Shown in pieces: positions 8,619-17,614 of a DNA stretch of 64,000 nucleotides. Made by a program: the position numbers and the translations under genes. Positions within the stretch are counted from its first letter, which is position 1, and each line of letters begins with the position of its first letter. The notes below the pieces were generated by a model. The model searched no databases, was not told the DNA's origin, and was given only the letters and a program-made list of their open reading frames with translations. Source of the stretch: Candidatus Didemnitutus sp. (GTDB taxonomy: Bacteria; Verrucomicrobiota; Verrucomicrobiia; Opitutales; Opitutaceae); assembly GCA_019634575.1 (NCBI GenBank), contig JAHCAY010000002.1, positions 124,001-188,000 on the forward strand, read 5' to 3'.

Positions 8619-10118
8619 CTATTTGCCGCCGAAACTTACGCGGCTGTTCAAGCCGAGGTTGAGCAGGCTTTCGAACGGCCCGTTCACATTGAGATCGAGG
8701 GTCACCGGCGCCTTGACCTCCGGGTCCACCGGCGAGCCGGCGAGATGCACGATCGCCGAGCGACCGGGCGGCGCCTTGGGCGGGCGGATGTCGAGGCGCA
8801 GCTCCGCGAGCTTCAATCGCAGGAGGCCGGCCTCGATCTTCTTCATCACGGTGTATTGCGCACTGTTCGGCGCCACGCCGCTCGTGAGCAAGCCGTCCGC
8901 ATTGAACTGCACCTCGGCGTAGACGCCGCGTTTCAACTCCAGCCAGCCCGTGCCGAAACGGATACCGGCGCCATCGATACGCAACGGCACGCGGCCGTCC
9001 ACCCGCCCCGTCGCCTTCGCCGGCACATCCCGCGCGAGCGCGAGCAGTTGTTCCACCACCAAGCCGTCCACGAGCAACACCGCCTCAAGCTCGTTCTGCC
9101 GCGGGAAAAACCGGAACGGCTCCGCCGCGAGCCGCCCGCCGAACGCCTCGAGCGTGGCGTGCGAGACCGCGATCTTCTCCACCGTGTCGAAGGCGAGCTG
9201 CAGCTCGAGGTTGGTCGTCTTGATCTCGCCGGCGGTGAGCGACGCCACATGCACGTCGCCGGGCTCGGAGATGAATTTGTCGAGATCGCGAAAATGGAAC
9301 TTCGCGCTCACGCCGTCCGCCACGACGTTGCGCGCGGGAAACTCGAATCGCGCGTCGCTCAGCTCGACATCGCCGGCGAGCGCGAGTTTCCCGCCGGCGT
9401 AGGCGCCGGTTGCGCTGCCGCGCAGTTTCCCCGCGAGCGACCATTTGCCGCCCGGCAGCACGACCATTTGTCCGATGAAATCCTGCCACTGCGCGAGATC
9501 GAGCTGTGCGTCGGCAACTTGGAATTTCCATGTCCCGCTCGCGTAATTGAACTCGCCGCCGATTTTTGCCGCGAAGCCCGGTGCGGTCGCATTCACGTCA
9601 CCGCTCCACCGGTCCTTCCCCGCAGGTTTCACGGCGAATTGCACCCGCACGTCCTGTTGTTGCTCACCCGCCGCCTGCACCACGAGCACGCCGTCGATGC
9701 TGACTTCCTCCGCCGGAACCGCCAGCGTCGTGGTCGTGCCGCCACCGCCGCCGCTGTAGCTCGCCCACTGCCACGGGTTGGTGTCGGAGCCATCCACAGT
9801 CACGGGCACCTTCGCGCCCTCGACGCGGATGGAGGCGAACGACGGCGACCACCAATGCCGCCGGTCGAGCGTGACGCGCTTCGCATCGAAGCGTTGCGCG
9901 CGCACGCGAAAGCCAAGGTCCGCCACTTCGACCCGCCAAGGCGACGCCTGTGTGACGTCGAGTTTCACGTCGCCGGCGCCCACCATCTTGAGCGTGGCCG
10001 CAATCGCCGCGCCAGCCAGGGGACGTCGCACGAGGACCAACGCCGTCACCAGAACGACAAACGCCACGATCAAGCGAACGATCCAGCGACGGCGCGTAAC
10101 GACGGGAACGGCAGACAT
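8619..10118 (-). CDS. ydbH: YdbH-like AsmA-family envelope protein (short form)
   Basis: A 499-residue inner-membrane-anchored periplasmic protein. A basic N-terminus and one membrane segment (VRLIVAFVVLVTALVLV, about residues 14-30) are followed by beta-rich sequence typical of AsmA/TamB/YdbH lipid-transfer bridges. Its C-terminal part (LNSRVSFGGK end, GWLELKRGVYAEVQF, PKAPPGRSAIVHLAGSP) resembles the YdbH dicarboxylate-region domain. E. coli YdbH is near 880 residues, so this is a much shorter bridge. I chose the ATG at 10118 (MSAVPVV) because it places the membrane segment near the N-terminus; a longer frame begins at 10175. The downstream ynbE-ydbL genes make the family call convincing. 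Confidence 0.78.
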   Translation of the reverse strand: MSAVPVVTRRRWIVRLIVAFVVLVTALVLVRRPLAGAAIAATLKMVGAGDVKLDVTQASPWRVEVADLGFRVRAQRFDAKRVTLDRRHWWSPSFASIRVEGAKVPVTVDGSDTNPWQWASYSGGGGGTTTTLAVPAEEVSIDGVLVVQAAGEQQQDVRVQFAVKPAGKDRWSGDVNATAPGFAAKIGGEFNYASGTWKFQVADAQLDLAQWQDFIGQMVVLPGGKWSLAGKLRGSATGAYAGGKLALAGDVELSDARFEFPARNVVADGVSAKFHFRDLDKFISEPGDVHVASLTAGEIKTTNLELQLAFDTVEKIAVSHATLEAFGGRLAAEPFRFFPRQNELEAVLLVDGLVVEQLLALARDVPAKATGRVDGRVPLRIDGAGIRFGTGWLELKRGVYAEVQFNADGLLTSGVAPNSAQYTVMKKIEAGLLRLKLAELRLDIRPPKAPPGRSAIVHLAGSPVDPEVKAPVTLDLNVNGPFESLLNLGLNSRVSFGGK

Positions 10119-10226
10119 GTGCGCAAACTTGGCAAAGGAAGACGGGTTGTCGATGCGACAGGTAGGACGGCGCATTCCCTCACCGCAGGCCTGGCATCAT
10201 CCTCGGCGCAGAATGGCGCCCGAGCT

Positions 10227-11510
<1,284 letters not shown>

Positions 11511-11512
11511 GT

Positions 11513-12283
11513 TCAGGCGCGCCGCGCGGGGAAAACGGTGCCAACGCGCTCGCCGGCGAGGGCAGCCTTCAGCAAGCCGGGCGTGCGGCCATTGAGGATT
11601 TGTCCGCGCACGCCGCCTTGCGTGGCGATCTTCACGGCCTGCAGCTTGGTGGTCATGCCGCCGACGGAGAGGCGGCCTTTTTCCTGGCGGACGAATCCGC
11701 TGACGCTGGCGACATCACGAACCTCGGGCACGACTTTGCCGCCGGCATCAAGCACGCCGTCGACGCTGGTGAGAAGGAAAAGGCGGTCGGCTTTCACGAG
11801 CAGCGCGACTTCGGCGGAGAGGCGGTCGTTGTCGCCGAAGTTGAGTTCTTCGACGGCGACGGAGTCGTTCTCGTTGATGATCGGCACGACGTCGCGGCGC
11901 GCGAAGAGCTGCGCGAGCGTGTTGCGGGCGTTGGCGTAGCTGGTGCGGCTGTCGAGGTCGTTGTGCGTGAGCAGCAGCTGCGCGACGGTCAGCCGGTGCT
12001 TCGCGAACATCGCGGCGTAGAGCTGCATCAGGCGCGCCTGGCCGACGGCGGCGCAGCCTTGTTTTGCGGCGAGGTCTTTCGGGCGCTCGGCGAGGCCGAG
12101 GGCGGCCATGCCGGCGGCGACGGCGCCGGAGGAGACGATGAGGCATTCGTGGCCGGCGCGAACGAGGGCGGCGACCTCGGCGGTGAGACGCGCGAATTGG
12201 CGGCGGTCGAGGGCGTTGCCCTTCGGATTCGTGAGAATGCCGGAGCCGAATTTCAGTATGATGCGTTGCGCGCGCGCAGCCAT
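11513..12283 (-). CDS. proB: Glutamate 5-kinase, kinase domain only
   Basis: First, usually feedback-inhibited, enzyme of proline synthesis: ATP-dependent phosphorylation of glutamate. The 256-residue protein covers only the amino-acid kinase fold: IILKFGSGIL at the N-terminus, HECLIVSSGAVAAGM, QLLLTHNDLDSRTSYANARNTL, PIINENDSVAVEELNFGDNDRLSA and GRLSVGGMTTKLQAVKIAT. The C-terminal PUA domain of the ~367-residue E. coli enzyme is absent, as in some other bacteria. I chose the ATG at 12283, which begins MAARAQRIILKFGSG; upstream codons are not conserved. It lies 2 bp before proA, and divergent from the secreted nuclease gene. Confidence 0.94.
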   Translation of the reverse strand: MAARAQRIILKFGSGILTNPKGNALDRRQFARLTAEVAALVRAGHECLIVSSGAVAAGMAALGLAERPKDLAAKQGCAAVGQARLMQLYAAMFAKHRLTVAQLLLTHNDLDSRTSYANARNTLAQLFARRDVVPIINENDSVAVEELNFGDNDRLSAEVALLVKADRLFLLTSVDGVLDAGGKVVPEVRDVASVSGFVRQEKGRLSVGGMTTKLQAVKIATQGGVRGQILNGRTPGLLKAALAGERVGTVFPARRA

Positions 12284-12405
12284 GGGAGCGGGACGTTCGC
12301 CGGGCGAATCGGCTCCGGCAAGGGGGAAAGGTGGCATAGTCCCGGAGGAGCGGGTGGAAGCTTCCGGCTCGGCAAGGAGCCTTTGCGCCGTAGGCTCGCC
12401 GCATC

Positions 12406-12918
12406 GTGAAGGCCCCCGCACGCCTAATCTTCGTCTGTCTGGCTGCGGCCTTCTTTGTCTGCGTGGCGGATGCGCGCACGCGGCGAGCGCCGACGAGCTT
12501 GCGGGATTTCACGGCGCGGGTCGTGAAGGTGAAGGACGGCGACTCGCTCGAGGTGCAAAAGGGCCCCGATGTCTACGAAGTGCGCCTCGCGCGGCTCGAT
12601 GCGCCAGAACTGCATCAGGACCGCGGCGCGCTGGCCAAGCAGTTCACCGAGACGAAAGTCCTCGGCGCCGAGGTGCGCATCACGGCCAAGACGCTCGACA
12701 CCTACGGCCGCCTCATCGGCGACGTGACGTATCGCAACGGCCGTTCGCTGAACGAGGACATCGTCGCCGCCGGTTGGGCGTGGTGGTATAAACGACTTTA
12801 TCCCAAGGACAGCGTGATGGAGATGCTGGAGCGGCGCGCGCGGGAGCAGAAGTTCGGCGTGTGGCAAGACAAGGCGCCGACTCCGCCATGGCTGTGGCGG
12901 GAGAAGAATCGGAAGTGA
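12406..12918 (+). CDS. Secreted thermonuclease (SNase/TNase-like) family protein
   Basis: A 170-residue protein with a signal peptide (about residues 1-23) followed by a staphylococcal-nuclease OB fold. The Ca-binding and catalytic positions are visible in VKDGDSLEV, VRLARLDAPELHQ (Arg and Glu) and DTYGRLIGDV (second Arg), with AAGWAWWYKRLYP and WLWREKNR further on. It is expected to cut DNA or RNA in the periplasm or outside the cell. The start is GTG at 12406, fixed by the signal peptide. It is transcribed divergently from proB. Biological role (nutrient nucleic acid use or turnover) is inference. Confidence 0.88.
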   Translation: MKAPARLIFVCLAAAFFVCVADARTRRAPTSLRDFTARVVKVKDGDSLEVQKGPDVYEVRLARLDAPELHQDRGALAKQFTETKVLGAEVRITAKTLDTYGRLIGDVTYRNGRSLNEDIVAAGWAWWYKRLYPKDSVMEMLERRAREQKFGVWQDKAPTPPWLWREKNRK

Positions 12919-12921
12919 AGA

Positions 12922-13018
12922 GGTAGCCCAGCCACTCCGAGGACGGGAGTCGGAGCGCGTGCAGGCGCAAGTGCTCGCCACCAAACACGCAACCCGCGCC
13001 CGGAGGTCGCGGGCTACC
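12922..13018. repeat. GTAG-type REP pair (family 1)
   Basis: Begins GGTAGCCC and ends GGGCTACC in inverse orientation, with an inner CCCGCGCCCGGAGGTCGCGGG (12993-13013). That 21-mer is the exact reverse complement of the one at 48820-48840 and of the one inside mutL at 16420-16440. A GTAG tetranucleotide next to a short palindrome is the signature of REP sequences. Confidence 0.75.
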
Positions 13019-13039
13019 TCGCGAGCGAAACATGCGCCG

Positions 13040-13113
13040 CGAGTGAGGGCGGTTGAGGGCAACCACCCCTACCTCACGCTGCGCGGAGGCAGGCGGCGGA
13101 CGCCTGCGCTACT
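13040..13113. repeat. Further palindromic repeat next to glgP
   Basis: GC-rich imperfect inverted repeats (GAGGGCGGTTGAGGGCAACC, then GGCAGGCGGCGGACGCCTGC) directly after the family 1 element. No ORF is supported. Confidence 0.4.
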
Positions 13114-15609
13114 TCACGCGACAGTGACGGGTTTGAGGTTCCAGATCTTCTCGGCGTAGTCGCCGATGGAACGATCGCTGGAGAACTTGCCGACGCGCGC
13201 GGTGTTGAGGATGGCCATGCGCGCCCAGCGACGCTTGTCGCGGTAGGCGGCATCGACCTTCGCCTGGCAATCGCAGTAGGCGCGGAAGTCAGCGAGCACC
13301 ATGTAGGGATCGCCACCCTCGAGCAGACTGCTGCGCACCATCGCGGGCAGGTTGGGCGTTTCGCCGGGCACGAAGTAGTCGGAACCGAGCCAGTCGAGCA
13401 CGGCGCGGATTTCCTCGTCGGCGTTGTAGTAATCCCACGGGTTATAGCCCTTCGTGCGCAACGCCTGCACTTCCTCGACGGTCATGCCGAAGATGAAGAT
13501 GTTGTCGGCGCCGACTTCCTCGCCGATCTCGACGTTGGCGCCGTCGAGCGTGCCGATGGTAAGCGCGCCGTTGAGGGCGAGCTTCATGTTGCCGGTGCCG
13601 GAGGCTTCCTTGCCGGCGGTGGAGATTTGCTCGGAGAGATCGGCGGCGGGGATGATGCGCGAGGCGAGCGAGACGCGGTAGTTGGGCAGGAAGACGACCT
13701 TCAGCTTGCCGTTGACGCGCGGATCGTGATTCACGCGCGCGGCGAGGGCGTTGATCGATTTGATGATGGCCTTGGCGAGGTCGTAACCGGGCGCGGCCTT
13801 GGCGGCGAAAACGAACACGCGCGGCGTGATGTCGAGATCGGGGTTCTGCACCAGGCGGCGGTAGAGCGCGAGGATGTGGAGCAGATTCAGGTGCTGGCGC
13901 TTGTATTCGTGCAGGCGCTTGATCTGCACGTCGAAGAGCGCGTCGGGCGAGACGTCGACGCCGCAGTCGCGTTTGATGATCGCGGCGAGGTCGAGCTTGT
14001 TCTGGCGCTTGATCGCCATGAACTCGTCCTGGAACTTCGGGTCGTCGGCCCATTTTTCGAGCTTCTTGAGCTGGTCGAGGTCGCGCGGCCAGGCGTCGCC
14101 GATCTTCGAGGTGATGAGCGACGAGAGGCGCGGGTTGCAGGCGCGAAGCCAGCGGCGCGGCGTGATGCCGTTGGTGACGTTGATGAACTTGCCCGGATAG
14201 AGCGCGTCGAACTCCGGGAACAGCTGCGCGCGCAGGAGGCGCGTGTGCAGCTCGGCGACGCCGTTGACGGCGAACGAGCCGACGACCGAGAGGTTGGCCA
14301 TGCGCACGTAGCGCGAGCCGCCTTCCTCGATGAGCGAGACGACGCGTTTCTTCTCGTTGTCGCCGGGCCATTTCGTTTCGCAGAGCGTCATCAGGTGCGA
14401 GTTGATCTCGTAGACGATGAGCAGGTGGCGCGGCAGCACGCGCTGGAAGAGCGGCACGCTCCAACGCTCGAGCGCCTCGGGCAGCAGCGTGTGGTTCGTG
14501 TAGGCGAAGACCTTCGTCACGATGCCCCACGCGCGGTCGAAGGCCAGGCCTTCCTCGTCGAGGAGGATGCGCATCAGCTCGACCACCGCGAGGGCCGGGT
14601 GCGTGTCGTTGAGCTGGACCGCGACCTTGTCGGAGAAGTTGTCCCAGCCGTTGGCGGGATTCGAGAAGTGGCGGCGGATGATGTCGCGCAGCGAGCACGT
14701 CACGAAGAAATACTGCTGCACGAGGCGCAGCTCCTTGCCGTTCTCGGTCTTGTCGTTCGGATAAAGAACCTTCGAGATCGTCTCGCCGTAGGCCTTCTCG
14801 CGCACGGCCTCGATGTAGCCGCCTTCGTTGAAGGTGCGCAGATCGAAATCCTCGGTGGCCTTCGAGGCCCAGAGGCGGAGGATGTTCACGGTCTTGGTGC
14901 CGTAGCCGACGACGGGGATGTCGAACGGAAAACCGAGGATCGTCTTCGTGTCGACCCAGCGCCACTTGAAGTTGCCGCGGTCGTCGAAGATCTGCTCGCA
15001 ACGACCGAACAGGCGCACCGGTTGCGTGAACTCCGGCCGCACCAGCTCCCACGGCGCGCCGTAGATGAGCCAGTTGTCCGGATGCTCGACCTGGTGGCCG
15101 TTGACGAATTCCTGGCGGAACAGGCCGAACTCGTAATGGATGCCGTAGCCGACGGCAGGCAGGTCCATCGTCGACATCGAGTCGAGGTAGCACGCGGCGA
15201 GGCGACCGAGACCGCCGTTGCCGAGGCCCATGTCTTCCTCCTGCGCGCGGATGACTTCGAAATCCTGGCCGATGTCGGCGAGCGCCTCGGTGGTCGCGTC
15301 GAGCAGGCCGAGATTGATCAGATTGTTCAGCATCAGGCGGCCGATGAGGTATTCGAGCGAGAGATAGTAGACGCGCCGGACGTTGCCCACGCGGTGCGCC
15401 TTGTAGGTGTCGAGTCCACGCTCGATCATGCGGTCGCGGATCGCCGTCGCCGTCGCGATCCACCAATCCCGGCGCGTGGCCGACTCGACGTCGCGGCCCA
15501 TCTTGTATTTCAGGTAATGCAGGATGGAACGCTGCAAATTCGCCGCTTCCGGACTGAGTGCTTTGCGGGCGGATTTGGACTTCGATTTGGCGGTGGAGGG
15601 CGCGGACAT
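13114..15609 (-). CDS. glgP: Glycogen/starch/alpha-glucan phosphorylase
   Basis: PLP enzyme that releases glucose-1-phosphate from glycogen or maltodextrin. The 831-residue protein is of normal length. Visible landmarks are VYYLSLEYLIGRLMLNNL near residue 85, GLGNGGLGRLAACYLDSM, NDTHPALAVVELMRILLDE, and the PLP-site KEASGTGNMKLALNGAL with the Schiff-base lysine near residue 676, followed by IGTLDGANVEI. I chose ATG at 15609 (MSAPSTAKSK); an extended frame to 15648 needs a TTG and lacks similarity. It is the last gene of an argH-mutL-glgP run, although a 134-bp gap may hold its own promoter. GlgP and MalP cannot be separated from sequence alone. Confidence 0.96.
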   Translation of the reverse strand: MSAPSTAKSKSKSARKALSPEAANLQRSILHYLKYKMGRDVESATRRDWWIATATAIRDRMIERGLDTYKAHRVGNVRRVYYLSLEYLIGRLMLNNLINLGLLDATTEALADIGQDFEVIRAQEEDMGLGNGGLGRLAACYLDSMSTMDLPAVGYGIHYEFGLFRQEFVNGHQVEHPDNWLIYGAPWELVRPEFTQPVRLFGRCEQIFDDRGNFKWRWVDTKTILGFPFDIPVVGYGTKTVNILRLWASKATEDFDLRTFNEGGYIEAVREKAYGETISKVLYPNDKTENGKELRLVQQYFFVTCSLRDIIRRHFSNPANGWDNFSDKVAVQLNDTHPALAVVELMRILLDEEGLAFDRAWGIVTKVFAYTNHTLLPEALERWSVPLFQRVLPRHLLIVYEINSHLMTLCETKWPGDNEKKRVVSLIEEGGSRYVRMANLSVVGSFAVNGVAELHTRLLRAQLFPEFDALYPGKFINVTNGITPRRWLRACNPRLSSLITSKIGDAWPRDLDQLKKLEKWADDPKFQDEFMAIKRQNKLDLAAIIKRDCGVDVSPDALFDVQIKRLHEYKRQHLNLLHILALYRRLVQNPDLDITPRVFVFAAKAAPGYDLAKAIIKSINALAARVNHDPRVNGKLKVVFLPNYRVSLASRIIPAADLSEQISTAGKEASGTGNMKLALNGALTIGTLDGANVEIGEEVGADNIFIFGMTVEEVQALRTKGYNPWDYYNADEEIRAVLDWLGSDYFVPGETPNLPAMVRSSLLEGGDPYMVLADFRAYCDCQAKVDAAYRDKRRWARMAILNTARVGKFSSDRSIGDYAEKIWNLKPVTVA

Positions 15610-15743
15610 GGCGGGCGCATCCAACAGCTGAAGCGGCGGGCGGCGCAAGGCGCGATTCCTGCTCCCCGTGTGTCAGACCGGATTTTTCCGGGAAGCCTAA
15701 GAAAATTCCGGGGCGCGGGCGGAGCTTTCTCCCCGCGCCGCAC

Positions 15744-17591
15744 TCAGCGCTGGAACCGTCGCGCGAGTTCGCCGCGACTCAGCTCGAAATGCGTCGGGCG
15801 TCCGCCCGGGCTCGTGTGCGGCTGCGCGCAGGCGAAGAGCTGGGCGACCAGCGCGAGCGCGTCCGTCTCGGTCGTCGTCTCGGGCAGGCGCACCGCCTTT
15901 TGCGCCGCGAGGCGCGCGAACTCGTCGTCGGCCAGCCGTGTGTTGCGTTCGTCGATCCGCCCCTCGCGCATCAGCGCGAGCACGTCGCGCAGGAAACGCT
16001 CCGCGCCCTCCGGTTCGAGCCAAGTCGGCACCGACTCGATGCGGAAGAAATTACGGCCGAACTCGGCCACCTCGACGCCGTGGCGCGCCAGCCACTTCAA
16101 CTTGTCGAGAAGCATCGCGCTCGCCACCGGATCGAGCTCCACCGGCACCGCGAACAACAGCCGCTGACTCTCGATGCGCCCGTCAGCGAACTGCGTCTGC
16201 AGCCGCTCGAACCAGACGCGCTCGTGCGCCGCGCGGCGATCGACGACCACGACACCCGCCGGCGACTCGAACAGCGCGAAGTCGCCGTGCGCCGTGCCGA
16301 GGAAACGCCAGCCCAGCAGGCGCGAGGCCGCAGCTGGATTTGGGCTTTTTGATATTGGATTTTGGATTGGCGGCGCGGGCGCGAGCGACGCTGCAGCTTG
16401 CGGCGTTGAACCCGGGCGGCCCGCGACCTCCGGGCGCGGGTGCTCGGGGCGGGATGCGGGCGCGACGGCCGAACTGGTCGGCGACATCGGCACCGCAGCC
16501 GGCGGCGGCGCAAACGTGCTCACGCGTCGCCACTCCGCCAGGCGCTCGACACCGCGCGCCGCAGTCTCCGGGCTCGAAGTTTCCACAACCGGCACGCCCA
16601 CACCGAACTCGCGCAGACGCTGCAACACGGTGCGAATGACGAAACCCCTCACCTCGCCCTCGCTGCGGAAACGCACCTCGCGCTTGGCCGGATGGACGTT
16701 CACGTCGACCGCGGCCGGGTTCATCTCGAGGAAGAGCACGGCGACCGGATAGCGGCCCTTCGGCAGCGACGTCGTGTAGGATTCGATCAGCGCGTAGTTG
16801 AGCGTGCGGCTGTCCACCGGGCGCTGGTTCACGAACATGATCATCTCGTGCCGCGCGGCGCGCGATACGCCGGGTTTGCCGATGAGGCCGGTGAGGCGCA
16901 GGCCGTTGTCGTTCGCGTCAACCGAGAGCGCATCGGCGGTGAATTGTCGCCCGAAAATTTCCGCCACGCGCGCCTCGAGCGTCGTGCACGCGGGCGACTG
17001 GAACAGCACGCGGCCGTCCTCGATGAGCGTGAAAGCCGTCTGCGGACAGGCCAGCGCGTAGAGCCGCACGGTCTGGATGATGTGCGCCGACTCGGTGGCG
17101 TCGCTCTTGAGGAACTTGCGGCGCGCCGGCACGGCGTTGAAGAGATGAGTGACGGTGATGCGCGTGCCGGGCGCGACGCCGCACTCGCGGACGTGCACGA
17201 GTTTGCCGCCGTTCACGAGCACCTCGGTGCCGGCGGACGCATCGGCCGGGCGCGTTTGCAGCTCGAATTTCGCCACACTCGCGATCGACGGCAGCGCCTC
17301 GCCGCGAAAGCCGAACGAGTGCAGCGTGTCGAGGTCGGTCGTTTCGACGATCTTGCTCGTGGCGTGACGCTCGAGGCAGAGCAGCGCGTCGTCCTTGGAC
17401 ATGCCGCAGCCGTTATCCTCGATGCGCATGTAGCTGCGCCCGCCGTGGCGGAATTCGACTTCGATGCGCGTGGCGCCGGCGTCGAGGGAGTTCTCGACGA
17501 GCTCCTTGATCACCGCCGCCGGGCGCTCGATGACCTCGCCGGCCGCGATTTGATTCGCGACGCGATCGGAGAGGACGCGGATGCGGGGCAT
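15744..17591 (-). CDS. mutL: DNA mismatch repair protein MutL with degenerate endonuclease site
   Basis: GHKL-ATPase matchmaker that couples MutS to downstream mismatch repair. The 615-residue protein has intact ATPase motifs: AAGEVIERPAAVIKELVENSLDAGA (about 15-40), DNGCGM, HATSKI, GFRGEALPSIASV. A Pro/Ala-rich linker follows (about 345-425), then the MutL_C dimerisation domain. The metal motifs of endonuclease-type MutL are altered: DQHAxxE reads DRRAAHE at 451-457 (His to Arg), the AC motif reads AAQKAVR at 562-568, and CPHGRP reads SPGGRP at 594-599. So nicking activity is probably lost or changed. The linker contains two repeat-derived stretches. The ATG at 17591 starts MPRIRVLSDRVANQIAAGE. 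It lies 23 bp after argH. Confidence 0.95.
   Translation of the reverse strand: MPRIRVLSDRVANQIAAGEVIERPAAVIKELVENSLDAGATRIEVEFRHGGRSYMRIEDNGCGMSKDDALLCLERHATSKIVETTDLDTLHSFGFRGEALPSIASVAKFELQTRPADASAGTEVLVNGGKLVHVRECGVAPGTRITVTHLFNAVPARRKFLKSDATESAHIIQTVRLYALACPQTAFTLIEDGRVLFQSPACTTLEARVAEIFGRQFTADALSVDANDNGLRLTGLIGKPGVSRAARHEMIMFVNQRPVDSRTLNYALIESYTTSLPKGRYPVAVLFLEMNPAAVDVNVHPAKREVRFRSEGEVRGFVIRTVLQRLREFGVGVPVVETSSPETAARGVERLAEWRRVSTFAPPPAAVPMSPTSSAVAPASRPEHPRPEVAGRPGSTPQAAASLAPAPPIQNPISKSPNPAAASRLLGWRFLGTAHGDFALFESPAGVVVVDRRAAHERVWFERLQTQFADGRIESQRLLFAVPVELDPVASAMLLDKLKWLARHGVEVAEFGRNFFRIESVPTWLEPEGAERFLRDVLALMREGRIDERNTRLADDEFARLAAQKAVRLPETTTETDALALVAQLFACAQPHTSPGGRPTHFELSRGELARRFQR
16335..16371. 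repeat. AT-rich simple repeat inside the mutL linker
   Basis: A locally AT-rich stretch built of GGATTT/TTGGATT units within an otherwise GC-rich gene. It encodes the IQNPISKSPNPA part of the MutL linker and looks like an inserted simple-sequence repeat. Confidence 0.5.
16418..16440. repeat. Family 1 REP core inside mutL
   Basis: The 21-base core CCCGCGACCTCCGGGCGCGGG at 16420-16440 is identical to the intergenic copy at 48820-48840. Here it lacks the GTAG head and is read through in the MutL linker as part of HPRPEVAGRPG. Confidence 0.7.
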
Positions 17592-17614
17592 GAACGGAGC
17601 GGCGACGCGCGGCG

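Noticed and set aside
13627..16167. 846-codon open frame on the plus strand
   Set aside because: Antisense to glgP and the mutL end; both of these have full family signatures.
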